DNA from: Clonostachys chloroleuca
Lineage: Eukaryota; Ascomycota; Sordariomycetes; Hypocreales; Bionectriaceae
Assembly: GCA_037952775.1 (NCBI GenBank)
Contig: JBANAY010000003.1
Location: 15,624,001 to 15,688,000, forward strand
Direction: 5' to 3'
DNA: 64,000 nucleotides
This document shows, piece after piece, positions 19,393 to 30,122 of the stretch (within the stretch, counting starts at the first letter, position 1; every line of letters starts with the position of its first letter). The notes below the pieces were generated by a model. That model saw only the letters and a program-made list of their open reading frames with translations. It was not told the origin of the DNA and ran no database searches. A program made the translations under genes and the position numbers.

Positions 19393-22300
19393 TCACATGA
19401 TAGAAGGTCCCCAGTTCCCCACACCTGTATTTGTTCCCCAATCTATCTTAGGTTGCTCACTCACAAACCAGTGCTTGTCAGTGATTTCAATGTACATCGA
19501 GCGAATTTTGGGACCTGACGGTTCGGCTAAGACACAGAGCTTCCATTCTCGCAACTTCAACTCGTCTTTGCTAAACGATGATGAATTCCAAATAGATCGA
19601 GCACATGCTTCCTTTCCGTTGGCAACAGCTAGGTGGAATGCGGAAAGTTGCTGGATATTGGTGATGTCCTTTACATAGGATTCCATGGGAGCATTATGGG
19701 CCAACAATACCTCCAAACAAGCTTGGTGACCAAATATCGCAGCGAAATGAGCAGGCAAAATATTGGTTGCTGTGGGAAGAGCGGGGCTCACTCCGTTCGA
19801 AATTAATTCTTTCAGACAGCCTGCTGTGCCTTGGCGACAAGCTACGTGAATCGGGGCAAGACCATCTTCGCAGGGAAAATCAGGACTGGCACCATGCGAA
19901 AGCAGCATTGCCGTGATAGATCCTGAGTGATCGCAGCATGCTGCATGCCAAAGTGCTGTCCTCCCTTGATCGTCAGCTATGTTGCATTGATTCATTATCG
20001 AGGATTCCTCGTGGCCGAGAATGAATTCAAGAGCAGCCATGTTACCCATGGCGGCAGCCCTGTGAATAGGTCTCTCCCCAAGTCTGTTTTCACGTCGAAT
20101 GTCATCCCATATATCAAGTCTGGGTTCCCACACATTAAATCTATGTTTTTCCCAAAATGCGGGGGATGATGCGTAGGAAGCAGCAAAGTGTATGGGTCGG
20201 TCAAGATTAATGGCAGTTGGCTCGTAATAATCAACAGCCGGAGCAGTTTCGGTAAAGGTGGATAGGGAAGCATCAGAGACTGGAACTGGTGGTGAGACCC
20301 CCTGTATTACGCCACAAATATAGTGGAATATTGTTGGGTCGGGAAGAAGAAGGGCGAGATGGAGACTTGTGAGACGTCTATCGGACTTGCCACGAAAGTC
20401 AATGCCCGCATCAACTAGTGTGCTTACAACGTCCAGGTTGCCACCTAAAATTGCCCATTGAATGGGTTGGAGCTGAAGGAATGAGTCCGGTTTACCTTCT
20501 AAAGCTTTGGCCGCTTCGATCCAGTTCTCCTTGTCTGCTTGATTCCCTCCGCGAAGAATATGCACGAGTTTGGGTGTTTCCGTATCACTGGCTGGTAGGG
20601 CAGACAAGCAATACTCCAACACAGACTCGTGGGACATCCCATCGCCATCTTGGGCTTTAATCCGTACTTTCGAACCGAAGCCCACCCGCGAGAAGAAACT
20701 TGTGTCGATAGTGTCAATAATTGAAATTTCTTGCATCATCGCAACGACCCCGCGGGACCAGCTATCCCAAGCCTGACTCTTCTGTGCAGATAAAGGATCT
20801 AGTAAAACATCACGACGGCCGACACCAGGTACATTCATACGTTCTTCCTGAGATAGAGTCTCTACTGGTATGATCTGCCCATAGACCTCGCGAGTGTGGT
20901 TATCATTTCCTCCAATGGAAGGATTGCCTGATAAGACATGTACCACGATATCGAGCGTCTTCTTTCGGTTCTGCTCAGTCACGAAAACCCAAGGCTTAAC
21001 ATCGATACCATCAAAGTTATGTGTAGAAAGGTTTTTATACTCGATGTTTCCCGATTGAGCTTCATGTGTTGCCCACGAAAACATGCCTTCGGGCAGGAAT
21101 GTTGGGTTGACCGTCATGATCTGACACCAACTACGGCATAGACGCTCATTTTGGGCGTGCATTCCGATAGCCACATCTATCGTCACGGTGTACCCATTGT
21201 GGGGAACTTCGATGCGAATTATTCCACATGGCAGTCCAAACGTCAAATGCTGAGTTTGCAAGGTCTGAGTCGCCTCTGTCCAGCCGTGCTTGGGCCAAGC
21301 ATCCTTGATCTTCCATTCGGTAGTCTGACTGATGCCGCTCGGGAGCTGTGGTTTGGAGCGGTCCTTCACGGCCATGATCCGGACTGTGCGAATGTCTGCA
21401 GCGGGATTCTGTTTCACAAACACACGCTCGTAGACACCACCGTCAAGAAGGCTGATGTTGGGGGGCACGAATGACTTGAGATGGGATCCGACACGGGCAA
21501 ACTGGTTGCCCATGCCCCATATTCTCTTGAGAAAGATAACAGGAGACTGCCTCTTCCCCTTCCGGACTCTCTCGCAATTCAAAATAACTCTGAAATCAGC
21601 CTCAACCATTTGTGTGGTAGGGCAGGGAAATAGAAGAAAACCAACTCCCAGCCCCCGGCTTGTAACTGTTGGTGGTTCGTCTGAGAGAGTCAAAGGCATA
21701 GTAGTTTCTATATCGCTTTTATCCCAGAATCTACTGGGTGAGTCGGCCAACAGGCCACTCATTTGACTCCACTTGGTCTTGCCGCCGGTGGCATCAGTGT
21801 CGTCTAAATCCGTATGCCAGGCAAATATTGACTGATCATCTTCCTTTGCTAGAATCGCTTCCTGTAACCTGATAAAGGACCTCTTGCCCTCGCCGTAAAG
21901 TAGGGGCATATTCACATCGAATATTCCCAGAAGACAATAAGCGATATCCTCGATACGTGAGGTCTGTCGATCTGCTGCCCAGTGCATTCGTGCAGCAACG
22001 CTCACATCTTGAGGACTCATCTCCCTTGTCAGTACCTCGAGTTGGATGCCCGTGATATCTACTAGCAGCTTGGTAAAATCCAGGTCCCCCGTTTTTGCTC
22101 CAAGATACGTCCAGTCACTGGCTAGAAACTCAACATTTGGAGAGGCTATAAGCTCCTGGAGCGTCCATCCTCGCGTAAACCAGCGGCTCTGTCGAAATTT
22201 CGAGCCCTGCTGGAAAATATCCTCGGTTCCGGCAGGCGGGACATCAGCTAAATACGCGTAGCAGACATCTGCCTCGGCGTACCAACGGTACATGGAGTTA

Positions 22301-22614
22301 ATTGCCTCGGATAGCTCAGCACTGCTCGACTTGTCGATGCAGCATGTATCCACCCAAATATGATCGTACCCGCCCCGACGAGCAATCATGGCGCTCTTAA
22401 CAAGCTTGCCAAAAGCTCTCCTCTTGTTTTCGCGTATATCCATTGGCAATTTGCGGGAAAGGTCCTTCCATGCTGTATCACGTAAATGAGGGTCCTGAAG
22501 TTCCTGAATCAAGATCTCGCCATCAGTCCACGTGTGGGATAAAATTGCGTATCGCGGTATCTCGCTCCCGTATACCTCGATGACCTCGGCTATCTTCGTA
22601 TTGAGGAGCCTCAT
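19393..22614 (-). CDS. HET-domain protein with C-terminal ankyrin repeats
   Basis: A single frame of 1073 residues. The N-terminal HET (heterokaryon incompatibility) domain shows all the usual blocks: RYAILSHTW (21-29), YDHIWVDTCCID (83-94) and RGWTLQELIASPNVEF (148-163). Then comes RIEDIAYCLLGIFDVNMPLL and YGEGKRSFIRLQEAI. A long middle region of beta-rich character follows. Ankyrin repeats occupy about 730-1010, with signatures such as ERPIHRAAAMGN and LAPIHVACRQG. HET domains trigger programmed cell death in non-self recognition after hyphal fusion; the repeats probably sense a partner. No NACHT or Walker motif was seen. Regulation is not visible in the sequence. Confidence 0.93.
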   Translation of the reverse strand: MRLLNTKIAEVIEVYGSEIPRYAILSHTWTDGEILIQELQDPHLRDTAWKDLSRKLPMDIRENKRRAFGKLVKSAMIARRGGYDHIWVDTCCIDKSSSAELSEAINSMYRWYAEADVCYAYLADVPPAGTEDIFQQGSKFRQSRWFTRGWTLQELIASPNVEFLASDWTYLGAKTGDLDFTKLLVDITGIQLEVLTREMSPQDVSVAARMHWAADRQTSRIEDIAYCLLGIFDVNMPLLYGEGKRSFIRLQEAILAKEDDQSIFAWHTDLDDTDATGGKTKWSQMSGLLADSPSRFWDKSDIETTMPLTLSDEPPTVTSRGLGVGFLLFPCPTTQMVEADFRVILNCERVRKGKRQSPVIFLKRIWGMGNQFARVGSHLKSFVPPNISLLDGGVYERVFVKQNPAADIRTVRIMAVKDRSKPQLPSGISQTTEWKIKDAWPKHGWTEATQTLQTQHLTFGLPCGIIRIEVPHNGYTVTIDVAIGMHAQNERLCRSWCQIMTVNPTFLPEGMFSWATHEAQSGNIEYKNLSTHNFDGIDVKPWVFVTEQNRKKTLDIVVHVLSGNPSIGGNDNHTREVYGQIIPVETLSQEERMNVPGVGRRDVLLDPLSAQKSQAWDSWSRGVVAMMQEISIIDTIDTSFFSRVGFGSKVRIKAQDGDGMSHESVLEYCLSALPASDTETPKLVHILRGGNQADKENWIEAAKALEGKPDSFLQLQPIQWAILGGNLDVVSTLVDAGIDFRGKSDRRLTSLHLALLLPDPTIFHYICGVIQGVSPPVPVSDASLSTFTETAPAVDYYEPTAINLDRPIHFAASYASSPAFWEKHRFNVWEPRLDIWDDIRRENRLGERPIHRAAAMGNMAALEFILGHEESSIMNQCNIADDQGRTALWHAACCDHSGSITAMLLSHGASPDFPCEDGLAPIHVACRQGTAGCLKELISNGVSPALPTATNILPAHFAAIFGHQACLEVLLAHNAPMESYVKDITNIQQLSAFHLAVANGKEACARSIWNSSSFSKDELKLREWKLCVLAEPSGPKIRSMYIEITDKHWFVSEQPKIDWGTNTGVGNWGPSIM

Positions 22615-23730
22615 TATGCCCTCTTTGGTGGACGGATGGGTTTAGTTGAACAACATACGCGTGCATGAGATCATACCAGATGAGAAGGCGAGCACGATGA
22701 GGGGTTAAGCTGATCATCACCAACACACACATGCACGCACGTGGCACAGTGGCAATGAAGGGTCCCACGCTGTTTCAACAAGCGCCAGAAATTCAATATC
22801 TCTGGGCTAAATGGTGCCAAAAAGTATCAAGAATTCAGTGAAGACAGGATTTCTAATATATTTATTTTCCCCCTAGCCATCATTTCTTCTTTCTTGTGTA
22901 TCCGGATTTGCTGATTGGATTGCAATGAACTGTCAGTCGCCAAAACCTGACCATATTCGCTCCGAGGCAGTGGTATCCAGTAAGTAATATCCAAGTATTC
23001 TTGCTGTGGGTTTGGATATTCATTGGGGGAAAATCCCGAATGGCTAACAGGCATTACGAGGTCAAATATACTTGCCATGTTCTGGTTTTCGGTTTGGGAG
23101 CGGCTGCAGGGATGGCAACTCGGGACAAGCCTATTGCACCCTCATGTATGTAGATACAATGCAAGTTATGCAATCAAAGGGGGCCAAATTGGTCTCAATT
23201 CGGTCACCATTCGCAGTGGGGGACATTCAGTGCCAAGGTCTATCTTCATGCTGTCCTGTATGTATGCTAAGGCAAACCCTCGTTAGCCTAAGAAATAAGT
23301 ATATCACGTTTTTATAATAAGTTAGAGCATGGATATTCCCAGGACATTCATACAAGGTGTCTGGCTTCATAATTTGGTTTGTGTTGCCACGATCGGCTCC
23401 GACTAAGATGGCCAGAGCTTATCAAACATGTCACCCAAGTCGGTTCCGACCGCCGATCCTCTGGCACTAAGCTTTGTGCCAACCGCCCATTTCAGTTGAA
23501 TCGGCAGGCAGACTTAGTGGGTCAGGATGTGTTCCGATCCAATCACTCCAGATATCGCGAATCACATTGGCCTGTGTGCTATTTTGTGGCTGCATTACAT
23601 ATTTCCTGGACGAACGGATGTTGCTGCTTCGCTTGAACCTTTCCGGAACTAGCGGAGATTGAGATTCGAGTGTGAAGGGGGGAATGTCACATCCTCCCTG
23701 CACGAGCGAGATTGGTCTGTCCTGAGCAGT
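22615..23730. other. Intergenic region between HET-ankyrin gene and alcS-like gene
   Basis: About 1.1 kb with only short frames on both strands. It holds the divergent promoters of the HET-ankyrin gene and the alcS-like gene. One AlcR-type core AGCGG lies at 23651-23655. Confidence 0.45.
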
Positions 23731-23766
23731 CTGGGGAAGTCTGGGGAAGTTCTGGGGAACTATAAG
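23731..23766 (+). promoter_or_regulatory. Three CreA-type sites in tandem before a TATA-like element
   Basis: CTGGGG occurs at 23731-23736, 23741-23746 and 23752-23757. Each matches the CreA consensus SYGGRG, and they are spaced 10-11 bp apart, about one helical turn. TATAAG follows at 23761-23766, about 110 bp before the start codon at 23878. CreA is the carbon catabolite repressor of Aspergillus and acts on the alc genes. The placement suggests glucose repression of the downstream transporter; binding is inferred. Confidence 0.6.
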
Positions 23767-23877
23767 AGTTTTCCTCTCCCATTTACGTACTCCAGATCGA
23801 TCCCCTAAGTCTCAGCATACACTGTTACTGACTCTCAAAGATCACTTCATCAATCGATTTCATCTAAACTGTTCAAA

Positions 23878-24948
23878 ATGTCTGAGAGAACCGGAAAGAC
23901 TGATCAAGATGCAAGCGCCGAGGCCATCGATCGTGTCCACACTACCGCTGCGCTTTCTATTTCTCCTGAACTTTTTGAGCAGCTGTATCTTGCGCCAAAA
24001 ACAGCTGTTCGTGGGGAGCTGCGGCAAACCTTTGGCAACCCAACCCCCATTGGTGAGTTCTCCGCCCCCATCAAATGATAGCAGCAGCAAACTAATATTT
24101 GAGATGGTTGTAGCTCTCGGCGGATTTCTTCTTTGTACCACGCCGCTATCGATGATATTACTGGGATGGCAGGGTGCCGGCGGTATTGCAGGAGCTGCTA
24201 ACGTGTAAGGCTTCCTAGGGAGCAATGATAATACGAATAACTCACTGAACTGGGCTTTCTGCAGGGGTTCCTACTTCTTTCTAGGAGGCTTATTGCTTGT
24301 TCTTGGAGGCATCGGTGAATGGATCATTGGTAGGACATTCCCCCTTTTTCTTGATGGCAGGTCTAACGCTTATTCTGTAGGAAACACATTCCCTTCGACC
24401 GTCTTTTGCACCTTTGGGGGCTTCTGGCTCACGATGGGGGCGACCATCTGTCCCGGATATGGCGCCTATGCCATCTACTCGCCGTCTGGGAGCCCATCCG
24501 AAGGATTAACCGAACCCCAATTCTTTGCGACCTTCTCGTTCTTCCTCGTTGGCATGACGATTCTCTGTGCCGTGTATACAATCGCCTCGATTCGAACCAA
24601 TATCGTTCTTTTTAGCATTCTTTTGCTGCTGGTCCCTTGCTGTAAGTTGGCCAAGAGGAATGTGTGATAAACTGAGGTCAAACGCGATGTGCTGACAATC
24701 CTCTGTTCGTCATAGTTGCCTGCCTGTCCGCCTCCTTCTTTGCTGTGTCGCATGGCCAAACCGGGCCCGCTATGGTCTTCCAGCGCGCTGGTGCGGCGCT
24801 TTTGCTGGTGGTGTCACTGTTGGGATGGTACATATTCTTTGCTCTTATCCTGCTATCGGTCGAATTCCCATTCAACCTTCCATTGGGGGATCTTTCAACT
24901 CTGGTATCAGGAATGAAGAAGAGGGCTTCGGAGAAAGAGCACGTGTAA
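23878..24948 (+). CDS. alcS: GPR1/FUN34/YaaH-family membrane protein, AlcS-like
   Basis: Five exons (23878-24052, 24114-24204, 24265-24329, 24381-24641, 24716-24948) join in frame to give about 274 residues. The N-terminal cytoplasmic part ends in GELRQTFGNPTPIALGGF, which carries the NPxPxxLxxF signature of the family. Six hydrophobic helices follow, for example SYFFLGGLLLVLGGIGEWIIGNTFP and LVSLLGWYIFFALILLSVEF, and a short charged tail ends the protein. Family members include acetate permeases such as AcpA/Ady2 and the AlcS protein of the Aspergillus ethanol cluster. The alcR homologue lies 676 bp downstream on the same strand, which favours AlcS. The three CreA-type sites upstream suggest carbon repression. 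An acetate-permease paralogue remains possible. Confidence 0.82.
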
Positions 24949-25624
24949 ATCATATGAGAGTTCAGGCGGCGTAGTTTAGCGAGACTGAGGACACGATTAT
25001 CGGAGGAACAACCAAGCACGATATAGGGAGGAAATGGAGGATCTAGGAATACAATTAGGCTTTCCGTGGGACATTTTGTAGGTACCTAGCGTAATAACTT
25101 GCTTCGGCATCCTCTGGATGAAACAGGTAGCGAATGTCATGTCAGCTACATAGTATAACCAGATCATTGAGCAAGCCAAATATTTTGGGTAGCCTGTAGA
25201 GTGGCCAACAGTCTTCTCGGCTTAACTGTGACAAACGTGGAGCTGGCTAAGAGCAGTGCCTCGAAACCCTCCTTCATTGATTGGCCTCCTGCTACCCACA
25301 GGAGGAAAGGCGGATCTCGTGATGATGAATCGTGTTCCCCCGTGGGGAGAGCAAGACCCACAAAGACATCAGACTGTCTCCGCACGGGGAATAGTGTGTC
25401 TCGTGGAGGTCAGAGCTCTAGCCCCCTTCTATTGGTCTGAGGAGAGGGGTTCGGCGGGTAGGGATTTCCATAACAGTTTCCAATCCGCCCTCTTCACTTG
25501 CTCTTCCGACAAGGCCGCTGAGATCGTGTTTGTCGTGGCTTCTTTCCCCTCAGCACATCGCCTTTCTCTCCACTTCACAGCCTGCGACCTCTTCCCCTCA
25601 CATCTCTCATATCCGCCAACTGCA
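24949..25624 (+). promoter_or_regulatory. Intergenic region carrying the alcR promoter
   Basis: Between the alcS-like stop and the alcR start. It contains CCGCA at 25380-25384 and CCGCT at 25515-25519, the complements of the AlcR core WGCGG. It also has SYGGRG matches GTGGGG at 25342-25347 and GTGGAG at 25403-25408. Positive autoregulation with CreA competition is known for A. nidulans alcR and would fit, but short cores also occur by chance. Confidence 0.45.
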
Positions 25625-28290
25625 ATGGAAAAAAGACGTCAAAACCAGTCCTGCGACCAATGTCGTCGCTCCAAGAAGGCCTGCGATGGCTATCTGCTGA
25701 ACAGAAGCCAGCCCTCTCCCGACTCCGGCGCTACAGCACACGGTAAGTTATGTTCAACTACCGCACACATATCCAGCGGAGCGCTGATTGTCACGATCAA
25801 GGGTCCGCAGGATTGCTTCCCTGCTCATACTGCGCGAAGACCAAAAAGCAGTGCAGCTTTAATTCACAATGGGCCAGACATTCAACCTCGCCTGTTGACC
25901 ATCCTTCTACCTCGAGCAGTCGAAACCCCACATCTCATCACCCCCACATCAAACGAACGAGATCTGGGTCGCATTCAGAATCTCTTGAAGAAGATCTACA
26001 CCCCGCTAGCATCTTGCAGTTCTTACAGACGCCCACTTCAAACAACAACTATGACTGGGCGTCACCATATCCCGAAACAGGTGTGCCCTCCCTTGAGGGT
26101 CATCTGGCATCTATTTTCAATCAAGAATCCTTGACGGCAGGATATGACGATTCATTTCTCGGGCTTGCTTCTATGGAATCTCCCACGCACTCTCAGCCGT
26201 TGGAGAATGTCACTCTGGATCAATTCGGCCCATCTACCATTCAAGACGACTTGTTCAGCCAATCTAATGCAGACATTCAAAGCTCAATCTGGAATTCTAC
26301 CGAGTCGCCCCGTCATGTTCAGGAACCTACCATAACAGTAGTCTCAACACCACGTTCCAGCCACAGCAGTCGAAGCCGGCGCAGGCTCAACTCTGACCAG
26401 AATGATACTACCAAATCATCCATTTCCCCGTTTACCATAGACAGCGAAATCGTGGCCAAATCGAATAACAACCTCATCACGGAGAGCCTCCTCCGGATCT
26501 ATCACGACGTCCTTGAAAACAACTTGGCTTGCTGGATCGCAGAGGAGACCTGCCCATTTACCACACGCCAGCGCCATCGAGCGCCATTCTCCTTAACAGA
26601 GCTGCAACGATACCCTTCTCCGACCGCCGGCTCGACCATTATGTCGGAATGGGGAGCAGTGTGGTCGAATCGAATGTACCGACGAGTAAAGCAGCTTGAC
26701 CGTGTTGCCAGGGCCGCCAAAATTGTCCATGTGACGCCCTCGGAGAGCCGTGCCGTATCGAAAGCCTTGGACCTTGCGATAGCGGCGTTTGCAACGCAAT
26801 GGACGCAAAATGATCGTCGGCGCAGACAGAGCACTCAGCGGAGGCAAGAAGAGTCAGATGACGATGAGCATAGCGATGACGATGATTTTGAAAACAGCTT
26901 CGAGCGAAATCTTCAATACTCAATTTGGGAACAGGCGAGGTCAGCTCTGAAAGACGTTGCTGATGTAGAATGCTTCAGGATCGTGTACGCGGAGTTGGTT
27001 TTTGGCATGATCCAGAAACCATGGGATGATGTCGAACCGTCGCAGAGCACGTTCAATGACAAGTTGGATGAGCTGAAGTCTACTCTCAACACTATTCTTG
27101 CTGGGGATGGCCCTCCAGTATTCCTGGAACGAGCTGCTCGGAAAATACATGCGCTGAAATTTCGTTTCGAGGCAGCGCAACTAGGATCCCGACCACCGGG
27201 GCCGGGATGTTCTGAGAAGCAGCGCACCGCCGCATTGAATCAAATTACCTCAGAGCACCGGGGGACGGTGGGTTTGCTGTTTTGGCTGGCGACCATGCTC
27301 GACACTGTGTCATCTTCGGTGAATCACAGGCCATGTGTCATATCGGATGAAGACAGCCAGCACGAAGAAGATCACGAGGCGGCCATGAAGCAAGGTCGAA
27401 CTGTAATATTACGGAACAGTAGACGCTGGAAGCTGGGTCTCTTTGCACAAGATGACATTGAGAAGCCATCAACTCTCCACTGGCCCTGTGCGTACGACGT
27501 TGCTACCCAGGCGATTGCCCGTTCCGCGGGTGTCAAAGTCCTATTATTTAGATATGTCTCATACTTCCAAACCGCCATACGAAAAAAAGAGAGCCCACAG
27601 GCCATCGAGGATGTCATAAGCTCCACCACGTCTATCTACAGATATTGGAACACGACACACGGCGTGTTCTTCCGAGATCTAACTAAGAATTACGACTCTC
27701 TTCCCACGCGCATCAAAAGCTGGTTTCCTTGTATCGGCATTCCGTGGCATCTCGGATCTCTCATGGTCGCCGACTTGCTGGAAATCGTCGATGACAATAA
27801 CCTCGGACTCGAGGACCGTCGCACCGCAAGGAAAACAGCCAAAGTAGCATCAGCGATTAGGAGAGCAACGTGTATCGAGCTTGCAGACTTGGCACGAGCG
27901 ACGCAGCCGGGCCGTCTAAGGGGCACGGAGCCGGAGCAGCTAGCTAATCTTCATTTTGCGATGAACGAGAGCGCACTTCTGGCGGAACCTTGGACCATGC
28001 TGCTTGTGAGAGCGTTTGCAAGAGCAGCCATCTTCCACATGGATACTGCAGTTAGCGTGCGAGAGGAGGAATTGGCTGCTCTTGGCCATGAGACAGGTGA
28101 GCTCGAGGTATGGGTCAAGCGTTGCGAGAGCTGCATTGAGTCGCTATGGTTCCTAGGCAGGAAATCCGGGATGGCGAGGAGTCTGGCCAAGGTTCTTGCT
28201 CGAGCACTTCAGACACAAACCTCTGCAGACGAACCTGACCAGGAGTCACAGTTTGGCCACGAAGAGTTGGGCGCTGTGCTTTCATGTTGA
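25625..28290 (+). CDS. alcR: AlcR-type Zn2Cys6 transcription activator of ethanol utilisation
   Basis: Two exons, 25625-25742 and 25811-28290, encode 865 residues. The 68-bp intron lies inside the zinc cluster. The cluster is CDQCRRSKKAC, a long linker, then CSYCAKTKKQCSFN. This unusually long asymmetric spacing, together with the RRQNQSC lead-in, is the hallmark of A. nidulans AlcR. Similarity continues in the body: LLRIYHDVLENNLACWIAEE, SEWGAVWSNRMYRRV, LAIAAFATQWTQ, HRGTVGLLFWLATMLDTVSS and CVISDEDSQ each have close counterparts in AlcR. It binds WGCGG sites as a monomer and activates alcohol and aldehyde dehydrogenase genes in response to acetaldehyde. Its neighbour is AlcS-like. The start places the basic residues just before the first Cys, as in AlcR. 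An acidic insert DDDEHSDDDD (about residue 425) is notable. Confidence 0.88.
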
Positions 28291-28343
28291 AGCTACAATT
28301 GGGTCTGTTTTAACTGTATACGCATTCTAGTTAGTTTAAGACT

Positions 28344-29048
28344 TCAGCGTCGCAAATTAATTGACTTACCCGCAGCAGTCGCATTATTCTTTGCATCTTC
28401 TTCGTACTGTTTCCACCGATATTCCTTCTCCACGCCATTCCTCCGTTGCGCCGTATCGCACAGCTTTTCATTGCCACACTCGCACACGGCAGGCTGTCGC
28501 AGCCAGCGGTACGTAAGGCTCCAGCGGTCGGCTCTTGGCCTCACGGTACCGTCGGGCATTGTGTCCGTCTTCCTAGACTTGATACCATGCGTCCAATGCA
28601 ATCTTGAATCTCCGCTCATCTGCATCATGCTCCTTGCTAGAAGGTCAACCTCAACCTTGTCTCCTGTCTCACTGTCACGGAACACCATCATCAGGGGGGC
28701 GCCCAGGGACAAAGAATATAGCTGATCGAACGGGCTGTGGGTATCAGCGTGCGGCGGAATGCCTGTACCTGGAGCATAGTACTGCAGGCACACCTGATCA
28801 GGAGCGCGACTCTCCGTCGGCGGCAGGAGGGCCACTAGCCAGTCAGGAAAAGGTTTATAGGGAGTCTCTTCGTCGATTCCAAATGTCTTGTAGCTAAAGG
28901 TGTAGCCATAATGCAACGACAGTCGGCCAGATCGGTCCGGCCACTGCAGATTGTTCCGAAAGATGTCGAGGAGCTTGGCCTCGTGCTCGGGCGTGATGAA
29001 GTCCGTCTGCATCAAAATGCCAGACGGTCTTATCGGAAGTTCCTCCAT
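28344..29048 (-). CDS. AlkB-like 2-oxoglutarate/Fe(II) dioxygenase
   Basis: The frame encodes 234 residues. The double-stranded beta-helix carries the iron ligands PPHADTHSPF (His100, Asp102) and HWTHGI (His154). The 2-oxoglutarate-binding RxxxxxR motif typical of AlkB enzymes is R175-WSLTY-R181. YGYTFSYKTFG and CLQYYAPGTGIPPHAD also fit AlkB/ALKBH8-type proteins, which demethylate or hydroxylate nucleic acid bases. A basic tail follows. A perfect-looking intron (GTAAGT at 28369 with CTAAC and TACAG near 28314) could replace the last residues and move the stop to 28282. That would make the transcript overlap the 3' end of alcR, with which it converges. The exact substrate is unknown. Confidence 0.88.
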   Translation of the reverse strand: MEELPIRPSGILMQTDFITPEHEAKLLDIFRNNLQWPDRSGRLSLHYGYTFSYKTFGIDEETPYKPFPDWLVALLPPTESRAPDQVCLQYYAPGTGIPPHADTHSPFDQLYSLSLGAPLMMVFRDSETGDKVEVDLLARSMMQMSGDSRLHWTHGIKSRKTDTMPDGTVRPRADRWSLTYRWLRQPAVCECGNEKLCDTAQRRNGVEKEYRWKQYEEDAKNNATAAGKSINLRR

Positions 29049-29906
29049 TACGGTATGAAGCTAACTCGATTGTGAGTTAGGCCCTAGAAAATGAGTTTTG
29101 TTTTCTTGAAGTTTTCCTGACAAGTAGCGAAAATCAGGTGATATTTTCGATCACGTGATTATCCACCACTCTGATTTCTCCACCGTCGGCAAGTTGCCTT
29201 TGCACCGGTTTGAGACCTGAGTAATTGTATTAAAGGAGCATAGGGCTCTGGTAAAATAAAAAAGCTTACCCAATGGCCAATAAAAACTATTCTATTAAAG
29301 CCAAGTAAGTGTATCGTCTATGATTATGGTCAATCATGGAAGACAACCATACATACTAACTGCATGTCCCCAGGATTTGTTGTCCACTTTTCTGTTACCC
29401 TACAGCTGACGTCAATCAAGGCTGGTGGCAGAGTAGATTTGAATGTGTCAAGGTGGTATATAGCTATCCACCATATACAAGAAGTAAGTGTAGTATTTGC
29501 TGTATGCTTGAATATGAAAAGATAAAATGTCTTTATATATGAACTGTCACATTTTGCTCTTTCATTTGGAAATATCGGTTAATATCAATATCAAGTCAGT
29601 AATTTGAAGTGTTCGTTGAGCAGACATAGACCGTTTATCTCGTTTAGGGTCTTCTAAAGTTCAGGCAAATGTTCCAGGTATCTCATCAATGAAATTTTTT
29701 GTAGAGAATAATAGATAATAGATCAGCCGTGCAGTTTTAGGTTTATCTTATACTGGGCCATTGTACACAACGTATTCACTCACACATGATCCCAAGCTGT
29801 TGCTGCTATAACCTTTCATTCTCCTAAACTGGGACTTGTAACTCATGTTTTCTCTCATTTCGCTCGCTAATCAGCGGAAATTCTAATTACTGTCTGCCTT
29901 TGATGT
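29049..29906. other. Intergenic region upstream of the AlkB-like gene
   Basis: About 860 bp, A/T-rich in its right half, with no supported coding frame. It holds the promoter of the AlkB-like gene. Confidence 0.4.
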
Positions 29907-30122
29907 TTACTTAGATCTAGCAATGCTGAATAACCACATTTTCTGTCCATGAACAGCGTCAATACATTTACTAAAGAGCCAGGCCAAGGCTAGATTTGGC
30001 CGATCGTTGGAACCGTTCTTAATACCCACAACTTTTGGCCTAGGAATCTGTACAAATGGGCCAAAATATAGCCGGTGGACAACTTTATAAGCAACGTAGA
30101 CGACGATTGCTTGAATTATCAC
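29907..30122 (-). pseudogene. Relic of a cytochrome P450 N-terminus
   Basis: A 71-codon frame begins with a hydrophobic stretch MIIQAIVVYVAYKVVHRLYF and continues GPFVQIPRPKVVGI. This mirrors the membrane anchor and the YFHPLxKFPGPKLxA hinge of fungal P450s, with the conserved Gly-Pro changed. Nothing after it carries I-helix, ExxR or heme motifs on this strand, so only the first exon seems to survive. An intact P450 of a different type lies 1.2 kb to the right on the other strand. Confidence 0.4.

Noticed and set aside
23731..23757. Triple CTGGGG as a simple sequence repeat
   Set aside because: The third spacing differs by one base and the unit matches CreA sites near a TATA-like box, so a regulatory reading is preferred.
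25256..26134. 292-codon frame covering the alcR start
   Set aside because: It only reads through the alcR first exon and unspliced intron; the spliced model restores the zinc cluster.
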